Part shown: piece by piece, positions 44,981 through 54,370 of the stretch | Layout of the letters: every line of letters starts with the position of its first letter | Position numbering within the stretch: position 1 is the stretch's first letter | Assembly (NCBI GenBank): GCA_024710405.1 | Contig: JANJUV010000019.1 | Span: forward strand, 248,001 to 312,000 | Reading direction: 5' to 3' | Length of the DNA stretch: 64,000 nucleotides | Source of the DNA: Bacteroidales bacterium | GTDB taxonomy: Bacteria; Bacteroidota; Bacteroidia; Bacteroidales; F082 | Notes under the pieces: generated by a model | Database searches by the model: none | Told to the model about the DNA's origin: nothing | The model's input: only the letters and a program-made list of their open reading frames with translations | Position numbers and translations under genes: made by a program

Positions 44981-45544
44981 TTATTTCGACAATTCCCTGA
45001 CGTAATGAATGATTTTCCATCTGTCATGGGGTGCGATCTGACCGCCATGAGCACCCATCAGACCTGATAGAGAGCCTACTGTAATCACATGATAAATCTC
45101 ACCGTCAGGTTTGTTTTTCACATAATCTTCAACGAGTGAGGTGGGTTTTGCAGGAAATAGTTTGCTGGTATACAGGTGTCCATCACCTTTTCCTGCCTCA
45201 CCATGACAAATCATACAATAAATTCCATACAATCGTTTGCCTTCCGCCAATACTTCCTTATCAGATTCGACAGGGTTTATCAATTGGCGGCCGGCAGCTT
45301 GCTGGTCATCGAATGATTTGGCCTTGAATGGATATGGAGTATAACCTCTGGGAATGGTTCCTTCAGCGGGTGTCCGCATGGTTAACCCCTCGGCGAATAC
45401 CGGATTTTCAGTGTAGGTGTCATAGGCCTGAGAATATGCCATGTCAGGGTAGAAAATATGTCCCGGATGGTTTTTGTCGCGGTTGCACGCAACAATGGCC
45501 AAAAGGGCGACTAAAACTAAACCTTTCCTGATCAGTGATTTCAT
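44981..45544 (-). CDS. actE: Alternative complex III monohaem cytochrome c subunit ActE
   Basis: A lipoprotein signal ends at Cys20 (LLAIVAC). The ActE signature MAYSQAYDTYTENPVF follows, then TPAEGTIPRGYTPYPF. The haem site is CMICHGEAGKGDG, with a Met ligand in LSGLMGAHGGQ. ActE takes electrons from the multihaem ActA and hands them to the oxidases. It is the last gene of the operon and lies behind the actF-like gene. Confidence 0.92.
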   Translation of the reverse strand: MKSLIRKGLVLVALLAIVACNRDKNHPGHIFYPDMAYSQAYDTYTENPVFAEGLTMRTPAEGTIPRGYTPYPFKAKSFDDQQAAGRQLINPVESDKEVLAEGKRLYGIYCMICHGEAGKGDGHLYTSKLFPAKPTSLVEDYVKNKPDGEIYHVITVGSLSGLMGAHGGQIAPHDRWKIIHYVRELSK

Positions 45545-45547
45545 TGC

Positions 45548-46723
45548 TTAATAGTTTGTGTGATATTCGATACTTTCCTTAAAATATGGGTGGTTTTTGG
45601 GTACCAGAGGTGCTTTGCTGAGGCTATGGAAAAAGACCAGAATGAATAATCCTGCATATCCAACAGTAAGCCCGATTTCCAGAAGACCAATTCCGGCTTC
45701 TTTGCCTACCACACCGGGCATGACAATCTGGTACATGTCAATCCAATGCCCAATAAACACAACTGCAGAAACAGGCAGGAGCACAGCAAACATCCTTTTT
45801 GAGTTGCGTGTCATGAGGACCAAAAGTGGCACGGCGAGGTTAAGCACAAGATTCAGGAAGAATATGGTGTTGAAGTACTTAAGACGTGTGTAGAAATACA
45901 CTGTTTCTTCGGGAATGTTTGCGTACCAAATGAGCATGTATTGCGAAAACCACAGATAGGCCCAAAAAATACTGAACCCAAAAAGATACTTGCCGAGGTC
46001 ATGTACGTGTTCTGCGTTAACGTGAGTCATATAGCCCATTCTTTTAAGGACGTAGAGCAAAATGATGATAACGGCAGTTCCGCTGGCCAGCATGCTCGAG
46101 AAAACATACCATCCGTACAATGTGCTGAACCAATGGGCATCAATAGACATAAGCCAGTCAAAGGATGAGGTTACACTGGTAACTGCATAGAAAACAATGA
46201 AAATAGCCGAAACTGTCCTTAGCCTGTTGAAATAGAATTTGTCACCGTCAACATCAAGTTTCAGGGAGGTTTTTCTGATCAGCCAGGCAAGGATGATCCA
46301 TCCGGCAAAATAAATGAAGAACCGTATCATGAAAAATGGCACGTTCAGATAACCCACTTTTTTGAGTAGTATGGCATCGAGATGTTCGGTATGCGTCCAT
46401 TCGTAAAGCGAAGATAAACCACCCAATGAAAACAGGGCCAGCAGGAGGATTCCGCCCACAGGTATAAACCTGCTCATAGCTTCTCCGATTCGCTGTACAC
46501 TGACCTGCCAGCCTGATTCGGCAATAGCATGCACTGCAACAAAAAACAAACCGATTAAGGCAATGCCAAGGAAATAAAAGGTGTTCATCAGAATGTTCGC
46601 AGCAATGCGTCCGGCTCCAAGTCCGCCAAAATAACCATAGGCAAGAGAGATCAGGCCTATAGCAATCATAATCAGACTGATGTTTATTACTTTTTTCGAA
46701 AGTATAAAGGTGTTATTGTCCAT
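45548..46723 (-). CDS. actF: Alternative complex III membrane subunit ActF
   Basis: The 391-residue protein is mostly hydrophobic with about ten helices and matches the quinol:cytochrome c oxidoreductase quinone-binding subunit 2 family, related to ActC. Landmarks are FTLSKKVINISLIMIAIGL-like N-terminus, WTHTEHLDAILLKKVGYLNVPFF, FDWLMSIDAHWFSTLYGWYVF and FIGHWIDMYQIVMPG. It has no cofactor motif. It is likely part of the proton-conducting membrane module. Confidence 0.9.
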   Translation of the reverse strand: MDNNTFILSKKVINISLIMIAIGLISLAYGYFGGLGAGRIAANILMNTFYFLGIALIGLFFVAVHAIAESGWQVSVQRIGEAMSRFIPVGGILLLALFSLGGLSSLYEWTHTEHLDAILLKKVGYLNVPFFMIRFFIYFAGWIILAWLIRKTSLKLDVDGDKFYFNRLRTVSAIFIVFYAVTSVTSSFDWLMSIDAHWFSTLYGWYVFSSMLASGTAVIIILLYVLKRMGYMTHVNAEHVHDLGKYLFGFSIFWAYLWFSQYMLIWYANIPEETVYFYTRLKYFNTIFFLNLVLNLAVPLLVLMTRNSKRMFAVLLPVSAVVFIGHWIDMYQIVMPGVVGKEAGIGLLEIGLTVGYAGLFILVFFHSLSKAPLVPKNHPYFKESIEYHTNY

Positions 46724-46736
46724 AACTTAATGCTTG

Positions 46737-47252
46737 TTATGATGTTAATTGAATACCCTGAGCACCTGCTTCTTTTAGTGCTTTCTCAATACGCTGCTGT
46801 TCTGGCTCATCTAAATCATCCGCCTCAATCAGGATCTGAAAACGGTCATCTGTAACCTGCTCGTCATAAATGATGGTTTTGGCTCCGGGACCCAGTTTGT
46901 TGTGGATAAAGAAAGCAATAACCATGGAGAAGGCTGCAAAAAGCACAGTCATTTCGAATGTTACCGGCATAAACGATGGAACGGCAAAGAAGGGTTTGCC
47001 GCCAAAATTGATGGGATAAGCCACAGTGAACACCCAAGCCTGGAAAAAGAAACCGATCAGCCCTCCGATTGCGCCTCCGGCAAATGCCACACGTGTAAGA
47101 CGCGATCTTTTCATCCCCATAGCTTTGTCGAGGCCGTGGACGGGAAAAGGTGTCCGAACATCAGCAGGTTCAATGCCCTGATTCCTGATTTGTCTGACGC
47201 CTTTGATGAGGTCTTCCTCATCGTGATAATAGGCAGATATGAATTTACTCAT
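46737..47252 (-). CDS. actD: Alternative complex III subunit ActD (DUF3341)
   Basis: The start at 47252 ([19 protein letters not shown]) matches the family and overlaps actC by 8 bp; an upstream ATG at 47276 is less likely. The protein has an N-terminal soluble part and two helices (about 53-78 and 93-115) flanking [18 protein letters not shown], the DUF3341 signature. It is a small structural subunit of the complex. Confidence 0.92.
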   Translation of the reverse strand: MSKFISAYYHDEEDLIKGVRQIRNQGIEPADVRTPFPVHGLDKAMGMKRSRLTRVAFAGGAIGGLIGFFFQAWVFTVAYPINFGGKPFFAVPSFMPVTFEMTVLFAAFSMVIAFFIHNKLGPGAKTIIYDEQVTDDRFQILIEADDLDEPEQQRIEKALKEAGAQGIQLTS

Positions 47253-48615
47253 GGTGTGCGTGTTTTTGATGTTCACCGGAAGATTTTAGAACACTTTTTA
47301 CCTCGGCAATGGCTATAACGGGGAATACCCTGATAAACAAAAGGAAAAGGGTGAAGAACAATCCCAGAGTGCCTATATAGAGACCAACTTCGACCAGCGT
47401 AGGCTTGTACATTGACCAACTCGAAGGAAGATAATCACGGTGCAGAGAGGTGACAACGATTACAAATCGCTCGAACCACATTCCGATATTGACAAAAATG
47501 GATATGATAAAGGTAGCAATCAGGCTCGTTCTGATTTTTTTAAACCAAAACAACTGAGGCGTTATAACATTACAGGTCATCATGATCCAGTAAGCCCATG
47601 CATATGGTCCGAACGCTCTGTTGAAAAAAGCGTATTGTTCATATTCAACTCCTGAATACCAGGCTATAAAGAATTCTGTCAGATAGGCAATACCCACAAT
47701 GGAACCGGTAAGAATGATGATTTTATTCATCGATTCTATATGGTTGATCGTTATATAATCTTCGAGGTTTAGGGCTTTTCGTGCGACAATCAAAAGAGTG
47801 AGCACCATGGCGAAGCCGGAAAAGATAGCGCCGGAAACAAAATACGGTGGGAAAATAGTTGTATGCCAGCCGGGTATTACCGAGGTAGCAAAGTCAAAGC
47901 TCACAATCGTATGAACGGACAAAACAAGCGGTGCAGCAAGTCCTGCAAGCACCAGACTGATGGTTTCGTGTCTTGACCAATGACGTGCCGAGCCTGTCCA
48001 TCCGAAACTCAGGAATCCATAGATTGCTTTTCTGATTTTATTTTTAGCTTTATCACGAACTGTTCCGATATCGGGGATGAGGCCTACATACCAGAATACC
48101 AGCGAAACCAGGAAATATGTTGTGATAGCAAACACGTCCCAAAGCAGGGGTGAGTTAAAATTTACCCAAAGATCACGTGTGTTTGGATATGGGAAAATAA
48201 AAAATCCAAGCAATAACCTTCCCATATGTATGAGTGGAAAAAATCCGGCACAGGCAATGGCAATAAGTGTCATGGCTTCGGCCGAGCGGTTAATGCTTGT
48301 TCTCCATTTTTGTCTGAATAACAGTAATATAGCCGAAATAAATGTTCCGGCATGGCCAATACCTACCCACCACACAAAGTTGGTGATGTCCCAGGCCCAG
48401 CCGATGGTTTTGTTCAGCCCCCACGTGCCAATACCATTGAATACGGTTTCATAGGAGGCCCATGCACCCATAAGTGCAGCCGCTCCGGCAAGAGCCATTC
48501 CCATATACCAGTATTTTGATGGCTTGCCTGCCATAGGTGCCATAATATCTCTGGTTACCTGGCTGTAATCCTTGTTGCCTTTTATGAGGGGTTCTCGAAT
48601 AGGGGATACGTACAT
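47245..48615 (-). CDS. actC: Alternative complex III membrane subunit ActC (NrfD/PsrC-like)
   Basis: The 456-residue protein has about ten helices. It shows [39 protein letters not shown], the typical NrfD/PsrC region, and [31 protein letters not shown]. It is the quinol-oxidising membrane subunit, homologous to PsrC/NrfD. The C-terminus ends in a His-rich HQKHAHHE. It lies 17 bp after actB. Confidence 0.94.
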   Translation of the reverse strand: MYVSPIREPLIKGNKDYSQVTRDIMAPMAGKPSKYWYMGMALAGAAALMGAWASYETVFNGIGTWGLNKTIGWAWDITNFVWWVGIGHAGTFISAILLLFRQKWRTSINRSAEAMTLIAIACAGFFPLIHMGRLLLGFFIFPYPNTRDLWVNFNSPLLWDVFAITTYFLVSLVFWYVGLIPDIGTVRDKAKNKIRKAIYGFLSFGWTGSARHWSRHETISLVLAGLAAPLVLSVHTIVSFDFATSVIPGWHTTIFPPYFVSGAIFSGFAMVLTLLIVARKALNLEDYITINHIESMNKIIILTGSIVGIAYLTEFFIAWYSGVEYEQYAFFNRAFGPYAWAYWIMMTCNVITPQLFWFKKIRTSLIATFIISIFVNIGMWFERFVIVVTSLHRDYLPSSWSMYKPTLVEVGLYIGTLGLFFTLFLLFIRVFPVIAIAEVKSVLKSSGEHQKHAHHE

Positions 48616-48632
48616 GCGTCAGAAGGATTTGG

Positions 48633-51584
48633 TTATACGTTCGTGTTTTTAACTTTGGTCAGGTAGCCAACAGATGGCAACACATGCAGTTCTTCAAGCA
48701 CATGATAGTTGCGTTCGTCAGCGAACATCAATGACACTTTACTTTCTTTATCATTCAGGTTGCCAAAAACAATTGCCTGCGATGGACATGCTTGCGCACA
48801 GGCGGTGATCACTTCGCCATCGGCTAGCGGTCGGTTCTCGATCTTAGCTTTTAGTTTTTTATCCTGAATCCGCTGAATACAGAAAGAGCATTTTTCAATA
48901 ACCCCTTTAGCCCTGGTGGTTACGTCAGGATTCAGAACAAGTTTCCTCAGGTCAACAGTCATTTCTTCGGTGTCGTAAAGATTCCCCGGAAGGGCATCTG
49001 CATTGGTGTAATCGAAGAAATTAAAACGCCTTACTTTATAGGGGCAGTTGTTGTTGCAATAACGTGTGCCGATACATCTGTTGTAGGCCATTTGGTTGAT
49101 CCCTTCATCGCTGTGCGTGGTAGCAGCAACAGGACAAACATTTTCACATGGGGCATTGTCACAATGCTGACACATTACAGGCTGCCTGATCAGCTCCGGG
49201 TTCTCCGGGTCGCCAGTGTAATACCTGTCAATTCTGATCCAGTGCATTTCGCGGGCCATCAGAACCTGTTCTTTGCCAACAACCGGAACATTGTTTTCGG
49301 CAGAGCATGCTACTATGCAGGCATTACAACCGATACATGAATTAAGGTCAATAGCCATGCCCCAGTGAAGCCCTGCATATTCTTTCTTTGGATAAATCGT
49401 TTTCAGATGCTTCTTGATTTCATCGCGAATCTCATTTCCTGATTTAGGATTGTCAAGATAGGCTGCAAGTGTGGTTTCACGTACTATTTGCCTGCCCTCC
49501 ATGGAATGATGGGTTTGTGTGCGGGCAAGTCTGAATTTGCCATTGACTTTTTCAATTGAGGCGCCAATTGTCTGAAGTTGTCTGCTGCCATGTGCAAAAC
49601 CCATTAAAGGATAGGCGTTTACGCCGACACCTACTGCTGATTTTCCGCCCTTTTCGCGTCCATAACCAAGCGCAACGGAGACAGTCCTGCTTTCCTGGCC
49701 TGGTTGGATAACAACAGGGAAAGGCCCAAGCTTGTTGATCGTAATAAGACTCTCATCTTCAAGACCCATTTCGTCTGCCAGCTTTTGTGATATTGCAGCA
49801 TAATTGTCCCAGCATATTTTTGTAACCGGGTCAGGAAGTTCCTGTAACCACGGATTGTTGGCATGTTTTCCGCTGCCGACACTTACATTGTAATACAAAT
49901 CAAGCTGGTAGCTGTCGTCAGCAACAATGACTGAATTGGTTGATGCTATTGCTGATGCTGCAGAAATATCAAGTGCCGGAACAGGCGTTTCTTTCTTTTC
50001 AGAAACATAAACCCCGTCGTGAACACATTTATTCCAGAATGAAACAAATCCTGTGAGATCAGTTTGGTATATATTCTGCTGCCAATATTCCTGAATAAAG
50101 GTCCTGAAGTCCTTTTCGGAACCGGCCCATTTCAGCAGGCTTTCCTGCGCCTGTCGTGTATTGAATATGTGGCGAATGGCAGGTTGGGCAAGGCTGTAAT
50201 GCCCCGTTTTTACCTCAAAATCATTCCATGATTCCAGATAATGATGGTCAGGGCAAACATAATTTGCTGTCTCGCTGGTTTCGCTTTTAACGCTGTTGAA
50301 TGTTATCTTTAAAGAAGTTTTCTCGAGACCTGCTACCCATTTCTCTCTGTCAGGAAAATCGTAGGAAGGATTAACATCATACAATATGATTCCATCCACT
50401 GCTCCCTGTGCCATTTCTTCTGTCAGCTTGGTCATGGCCGCATCATCAGCTTGCCTCACTTTTAGATGAACATCTGTCAGCAATGTATTTCCATAATTAC
50501 CCAATAATTCATTGATTGCATTGATCATCAGTTGTGTTTCAGCATCCTGACTGTTACTTACCACCAATGATCTGCCTTTGGCTGTTGAAAGCTCTTCAGC
50601 AATTTTGATGATTTCGGGGTTTTCGGCTGCGCTTCCCGAAAGAGCCAGAAGCAGTTGAGCTACATAGGCCTTTTGCTGCGAAGGTTTAATCACAATCCTT
50701 TTGTCGGCATTTGATCCGGTGAGTGACATTCCGGATTCAAAATGAATATGCCTCGACATGGCTTTATTGCCTTCATGTAATTTCCTTTTGCTCACATATT
50801 GTTTTGTAAACTCAACCGGCGAGAGCCAGGTTCCAAGAAAATCAGCATCGAACCCTATGATTACGTCAGCTTTGTCGAAATGATAGGCAGGTATGAAGGC
50901 TTTTCCAAAACTGAGCTCATTGGCTTTCAGTATTGCGCTGGCTGATGTGGTATCATATTGTACCAGTTCGGTGCCCGGATAACGGTTTTTAAACAAATCA
51001 ACGGCTGCTTTGGTCGAAGGGCTGATGAGCGTTGGGCTGAGCAGTACAATTCTACCACCTCTTCCAGATATTTCGCCAAGTTTATTCATGATCTCGGCAT
51101 CAATCTGTTCCCAGGAAGTTTCCTGACCCTGATTAAGAGGCTCACGATAGCGGGCATTGTCATAAAGGTCAAGAACACTGGCCTGAGTGCGTGCGCTGGT
51201 ACCACCGCCGGTAACAGCAGAGAGGGTGTTGCCTTCTATTTTAATAGGGCGGCCGTCTCTGACTTTTACTAAAATACTGCAATAATCATTGCCATCATAA
51301 AACGTTGAGGCGTAGTAATTAGCTTTTCCCGGTGTGACTTCTTCGGGTTGAATGAGAAATGGTATGGCTTTGCGTACGGGTTGTTCGCAACTGGCGGCAA
51401 CCGCTGCCGAAGCAACTGTGAAACCAAACAGCTTCAGAAAGTCACGGCGGTTTGGTCCGGTTGATTGCTTCAACTCCTGCTCCATAAGCAGCAAACTTTT
51501 TTTATCGCCTAACATCTCGCCGTTTTGAAACTCATCGGGTGCTATCCTGAGTTCCTCAAGGCTTTTATAATATTTCTTTTCCAT
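48633..51584 (-). CDS. actB: Alternative complex III iron-sulfur subunit ActB (molybdopterin-oxidoreductase-like)
   Basis: The 983-residue protein has a twin-arginine signal (RRDFLKLFGF, residues 46-55) ending at Cys66 (AVAASC), so it is exported folded and probably lipid-anchored. The middle part is a molybdopterin-oxidoreductase-like domain without visible Mo-ligand Cys. The C-terminal part is a four-cluster ferredoxin domain (CIGCNACIVAC, CQHCDNAPCENVCP, CIGTRYCNNNCP, CSFCIQRI and ACAQACPSQA). Electrons pass from quinol near ActC through these clusters to ActA. Confidence 0.95.
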   Translation of the reverse strand: MEKKYYKSLEELRIAPDEFQNGEMLGDKKSLLLMEQELKQSTGPNRRDFLKLFGFTVASAAVAASCEQPVRKAIPFLIQPEEVTPGKANYYASTFYDGNDYCSILVKVRDGRPIKIEGNTLSAVTGGGTSARTQASVLDLYDNARYREPLNQGQETSWEQIDAEIMNKLGEISGRGGRIVLLSPTLISPSTKAAVDLFKNRYPGTELVQYDTTSASAILKANELSFGKAFIPAYHFDKADVIIGFDADFLGTWLSPVEFTKQYVSKRKLHEGNKAMSRHIHFESGMSLTGSNADKRIVIKPSQQKAYVAQLLLALSGSAAENPEIIKIAEELSTAKGRSLVVSNSQDAETQLMINAINELLGNYGNTLLTDVHLKVRQADDAAMTKLTEEMAQGAVDGIILYDVNPSYDFPDREKWVAGLEKTSLKITFNSVKSETSETANYVCPDHHYLESWNDFEVKTGHYSLAQPAIRHIFNTRQAQESLLKWAGSEKDFRTFIQEYWQQNIYQTDLTGFVSFWNKCVHDGVYVSEKKETPVPALDISAASAIASTNSVIVADDSYQLDLYYNVSVGSGKHANNPWLQELPDPVTKICWDNYAAISQKLADEMGLEDESLITINKLGPFPVVIQPGQESRTVSVALGYGREKGGKSAVGVGVNAYPLMGFAHGSRQLQTIGASIEKVNGKFRLARTQTHHSMEGRQIVRETTLAAYLDNPKSGNEIRDEIKKHLKTIYPKKEYAGLHWGMAIDLNSCIGCNACIVACSAENNVPVVGKEQVLMAREMHWIRIDRYYTGDPENPELIRQPVMCQHCDNAPCENVCPVAATTHSDEGINQMAYNRCIGTRYCNNNCPYKVRRFNFFDYTNADALPGNLYDTEEMTVDLRKLVLNPDVTTRAKGVIEKCSFCIQRIQDKKLKAKIENRPLADGEVITACAQACPSQAIVFGNLNDKESKVSLMFADERNYHVLEELHVLPSVGYLTKVKNTNV

Positions 51585-51611
51585 GTAAAGGTAGTATGAT
51601 CTATAAATGGA

Positions 51612-52826
51612 TTAATAATGGCATTTCATACAATTGTCGCCGCCTACCATGTCGGCCGTAACTTTTTTAATTTGTCCGCTCTTCAATTGCTCATGAAGCT
51701 TTTCGTAAGTTTCATAGAATGAGTTTGACGTGAACTGAACCTCCGTTTTCCGGTGGCACTCAAGACACCATCCCATACTGAGATCATGCACCTGCATTAC
51801 CTCATCCATTTTTTCAACAGCACCATGACATTCGGCACAATCAAGCTTGGCAACCTGTACATGTTGCGCATGGTTGAAGTAAACATGGTCGGGAAGGTTG
51901 TGTATTCTGATCCATTCGATGGGTTTACCTGTTTCCCATGACTCTATGACTTTTGCAATCTCTACTGTGCCGGTAATTTTGCCTGATCTGACAACGTTGT
52001 GGCAATTCATACACAATTGGGTGCTTGGTATTCCGGCACTTTTGCCTTTCTCGACCGAACTATGGCAATAAAGGCAGTCAATTTTGTTTTGCTCGGCATG
52101 AATTCTGTGCGAGAACCAAACCGGTTGCTCCGGTTGATAATACTGCTGACGGCCCAGCATAGTGGCTTCTTTATAAAGGATTTCACCTATTATAAAAACC
52201 GAAACAAGGATAAGTATGCTGTGTACAAACCTTGCCTTGATCACTTTGGTCACTAGCAGGTCAAATAATACCACGATCAGGATGATCAGGGTGATGATAA
52301 AGGTTGTGCCGAAATTGCGGTTGGCATCCCTTTCAAGCTCAATAAGTCTGGCTTCGTTTTCCAGATGTTTTGCCTGCATTTCGTCGATCAGGGCTTGTTT
52401 TTGTGCTACCTGTTCATCTGTCGGAGCTGCCTGAGCAAATTCTGCGGCAACTTTCCCGCCATTCTTTATGTAAGCCAGCAAATCCATAATCTGTTCGTCA
52501 GACAGTGGATTTGGCGGCATCGGGATGCGGTTGTACTCCTCGAAAAGCTGAACTGCTATCGGATCACCAGATTGAATGACCTCCTGTGAGTTTCTGATAA
52601 ATTTTATCAGCCACTCAGTAGTTCTGCGCTCTGTTACGCCGGCAAGGTTGGGGCCAATCAGCTTCGGCCCGTCGATGTTATGGCATGCTTTACATACCTG
52701 AAAGTTTTTTTCAGCTTCGGGTGTCTGGGCCTGTGCTTGATTGCCGGACATGAGAAAACCGGTAAAAAGCACTATCAACCCAACCCGGTTAATCCTGTTT
52801 AACAGGGGTAATAATCGGATCATCAT
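51612..52826 (-). CDS. actA: Alternative complex III multihaem cytochrome c ActA with extra N-terminal cytochrome c domain
   Basis: The start at 52826 (MMIRLLPLL) gives a signal peptide ending QAQAQ; the frame extends 19 codons further. Six CxxCH motifs are present. One (CKACH) is in an N-terminal class I cytochrome c domain with IGPNLAGV and RIPMPPNPLSD. Five (CLYCH, CMNCH, CAECH, CLECH, CMKCH) are in the cytochrome c3-like ActA core. Two helices (about 175-195 and 203-222) separate the parts. The described Rhodothermus ActA is pentahaem. It is the first gene of the act operon. Confidence 0.92.
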   Translation of the reverse strand: MMIRLLPLLNRINRVGLIVLFTGFLMSGNQAQAQTPEAEKNFQVCKACHNIDGPKLIGPNLAGVTERRTTEWLIKFIRNSQEVIQSGDPIAVQLFEEYNRIPMPPNPLSDEQIMDLLAYIKNGGKVAAEFAQAAPTDEQVAQKQALIDEMQAKHLENEARLIELERDANRNFGTTFIITLIILIVVLFDLLVTKVIKARFVHSILILVSVFIIGEILYKEATMLGRQQYYQPEQPVWFSHRIHAEQNKIDCLYCHSSVEKGKSAGIPSTQLCMNCHNVVRSGKITGTVEIAKVIESWETGKPIEWIRIHNLPDHVYFNHAQHVQVAKLDCAECHGAVEKMDEVMQVHDLSMGWCLECHRKTEVQFTSNSFYETYEKLHEQLKSGQIKKVTADMVGGDNCMKCHY

Positions 52827-52930
52827 GTTTGATGCTAATATTGATGAAATGTATTTCAGATTCCTGAAAGCTGTTAATATCATAATTAACAGGGTGTTGA
52901 ATTTTGGTTTGGTTCTTTCAATTGATCGTT

Positions 52931-52938
52931 CAAATATA
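52931..52938 (-). promoter_or_regulatory. -7 element of the act operon
   Basis: On the minus strand the sequence reads TATATTTG, matching TAnnTTTG, about 105 bp before the chosen actA start. A TTTG on the same strand (52954-52957) lies 15 bp upstream, somewhat close for a -33 element. Confidence 0.55.
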
Positions 52939-52955
52939 AAAAGAAATTACTTCCA

Positions 52956-52987
52956 AATAAAAAAAACAGGTAAAAGATTACCTGTTT
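52956..52987 (-). terminator. Terminator of the lemA-TPM-TPM operon
   Basis: AAACAGGTAA (52964-52973) pairs perfectly with TTACCTGTTT (52978-52987) around an AAGA loop. On the minus strand a run of T follows. It separates the TPM operon from the act promoter. Confidence 0.85.
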
Positions 52988-53076
52988 AGATTGATTCTCG
53001 GGTAAATCCGGATATATTGCAAATCAAAATGTCTTGATTCTCAAGAGGATTAAAAAAAAGTAAACCGACCAAAAAA

Positions 53077-53916
53077 TTACCAGCTTCCGCCGGCTCCTCC
53101 TCCTCCAAAACTGCCTCCTCCAAAACCGCCAAAACCTCCTCCTCCAAAACCGCCTGAGCCTCCTGAGAAACCTCCCCAGCTTCCTCTGTGGCTTCTGCCA
53201 GCCTGACTAGCCAGCCAAAGAGCTGTCCAAAGAGGCATATTTTTGTTGTTTCCGATGTGGTGGTTCGATCTGGAAAGCTTCATTGCCAGAATGATGATTA
53301 TGATGACGATGATGGGTATAACCCATGCTCCGGGAGGGGCATCATTGGTGCTGTTCAGATATTCATCTGAAGTGTATTCGCCTGATGCCAGCGAAATGAT
53401 CGTGTTCACTGCTTTGTCGATGCCTTCAAAATAATTATTTTCCATGAAGGACGGTATCATTTCATTCTCGACAATCCGCCTGGCAAGCGCGTCAGGGACA
53501 GCCCCCTCAAGTCCGTAACCGGTTGCAATAAAAGCCTTTCCTCTGCTTCTTTCGGTTTTTGGTTTAACCAAAATTACTGCTCCGTTATTTTTGCCTTTTT
53601 GCCCGACACCCCAGTTCTCGCCAAGTCTGTAAGCAAAGTCTGATACTTCATAATTACCCAGATCCCTTACAATAGCAACAACAATCTGTGTTGATGTTGA
53701 ATCATTGTAGTGCAGGAGTTTTGATTCGAGCTGCTGCAACTGACTTTGCGACAGTGTTCCTGTAAAATCATTAACCAGTTTAGGCGGGTCAGGTCTGGGA
53801 GGGATTTCTTGAGAATACGCAGTTCCCGAAAAACCAAATACCAACAAAAATGCAATAAACCAAAAGGTTATCATTGAGGGTATTGTGCGCGAAAGCTTCA
53901 GTATTTGCTTCATCAT
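53077..53916 (-). CDS. TPM domain membrane protein with Gly-rich tail (YgcG family)
   Basis: The start at 53916 avoids overlap with the preceding gene and yields a signal peptide ending TAYSQE. A TPM domain (about 40-165; VNDFTGTLSQSQLQQLESKL, RLGENWGVGQKGKNNGAVILV, ATGYGLEGAVPDALARRI) is followed by a membrane helix (about 197-215) and a tail made of Gly, Phe and Ser (SGGSGGFGGGGFGG). Such proteins pair with lemA genes; they may act in photosystem or envelope protein turnover elsewhere, but their role here is not established. Confidence 0.85.
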   Translation of the reverse strand: MMKQILKLSRTIPSMITFWFIAFLLVFGFSGTAYSQEIPPRPDPPKLVNDFTGTLSQSQLQQLESKLLHYNDSTSTQIVVAIVRDLGNYEVSDFAYRLGENWGVGQKGKNNGAVILVKPKTERSRGKAFIATGYGLEGAVPDALARRIVENEMIPSFMENNYFEGIDKAVNTIISLASGEYTSDEYLNSTNDAPPGAWVIPIIVIIIIILAMKLSRSNHHIGNNKNMPLWTALWLASQAGRSHRGSWGGFSGGSGGFGGGGFGGFGGGSFGGGGAGGSW

Positions 53917-53920
53917 GGTT

Positions 53921-54364
53921 TTACAGAAATGAGATTTCATCATTTAGCTCGTTCACATCATCACGCATTACCGGAAAGTGCTTTTTGAGTTTTTCGCCGG
54001 CTTTGCGGATGCCTTTTTGCAGTCCGGCCACGAATTCTCCGAGTTTAAAATGTTCGGACATAAGTAGTTTAACGTCTTCCCAAAAATGTTCCTCTACAAC
54101 TGCATTGATTCCTGCATCACCAATGATGGCAAATTTTTTGTCTTTTATCGCAACATAGATTAATACCCCGTTATGATGCTCTGTTTCGTTGATTCTGAGT
54201 TCATTGAATAAAAATGCTGCCCTGTCGAGAACATCTTCCCTGCAATAGTTCTCCAGATGAACCCTGATTTCACCGGAGGTCGCATCTTCAGCTTCACGGA
54301 TAGCCTGCACAATATGTTCTTTGTCGGCAGGAGTGAAAAAATTCTTGGCGTCGGGCATGTTCAA
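53921..54364 (-). CDS. TPM domain protein, soluble
   Basis: The 147-residue protein is a stand-alone TPM domain (FTPADKEHIVQAIREAEDATSGEIRVHLE, HHNGVLIYVAIKDKKFAIIGDAGIN). It has no signal peptide or membrane helix. It lies 6 bp after lemA and 4 bp before the second TPM gene, so the three form one operon. Function unknown. Confidence 0.85.
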   Translation of the reverse strand: MNMPDAKNFFTPADKEHIVQAIREAEDATSGEIRVHLENYCREDVLDRAAFLFNELRINETEHHNGVLIYVAIKDKKFAIIGDAGINAVVEEHFWEDVKLLMSEHFKLGEFVAGLQKGIRKAGEKLKKHFPVMRDDVNELNDEISFL

Positions 54365-54370
54365 GTATTT

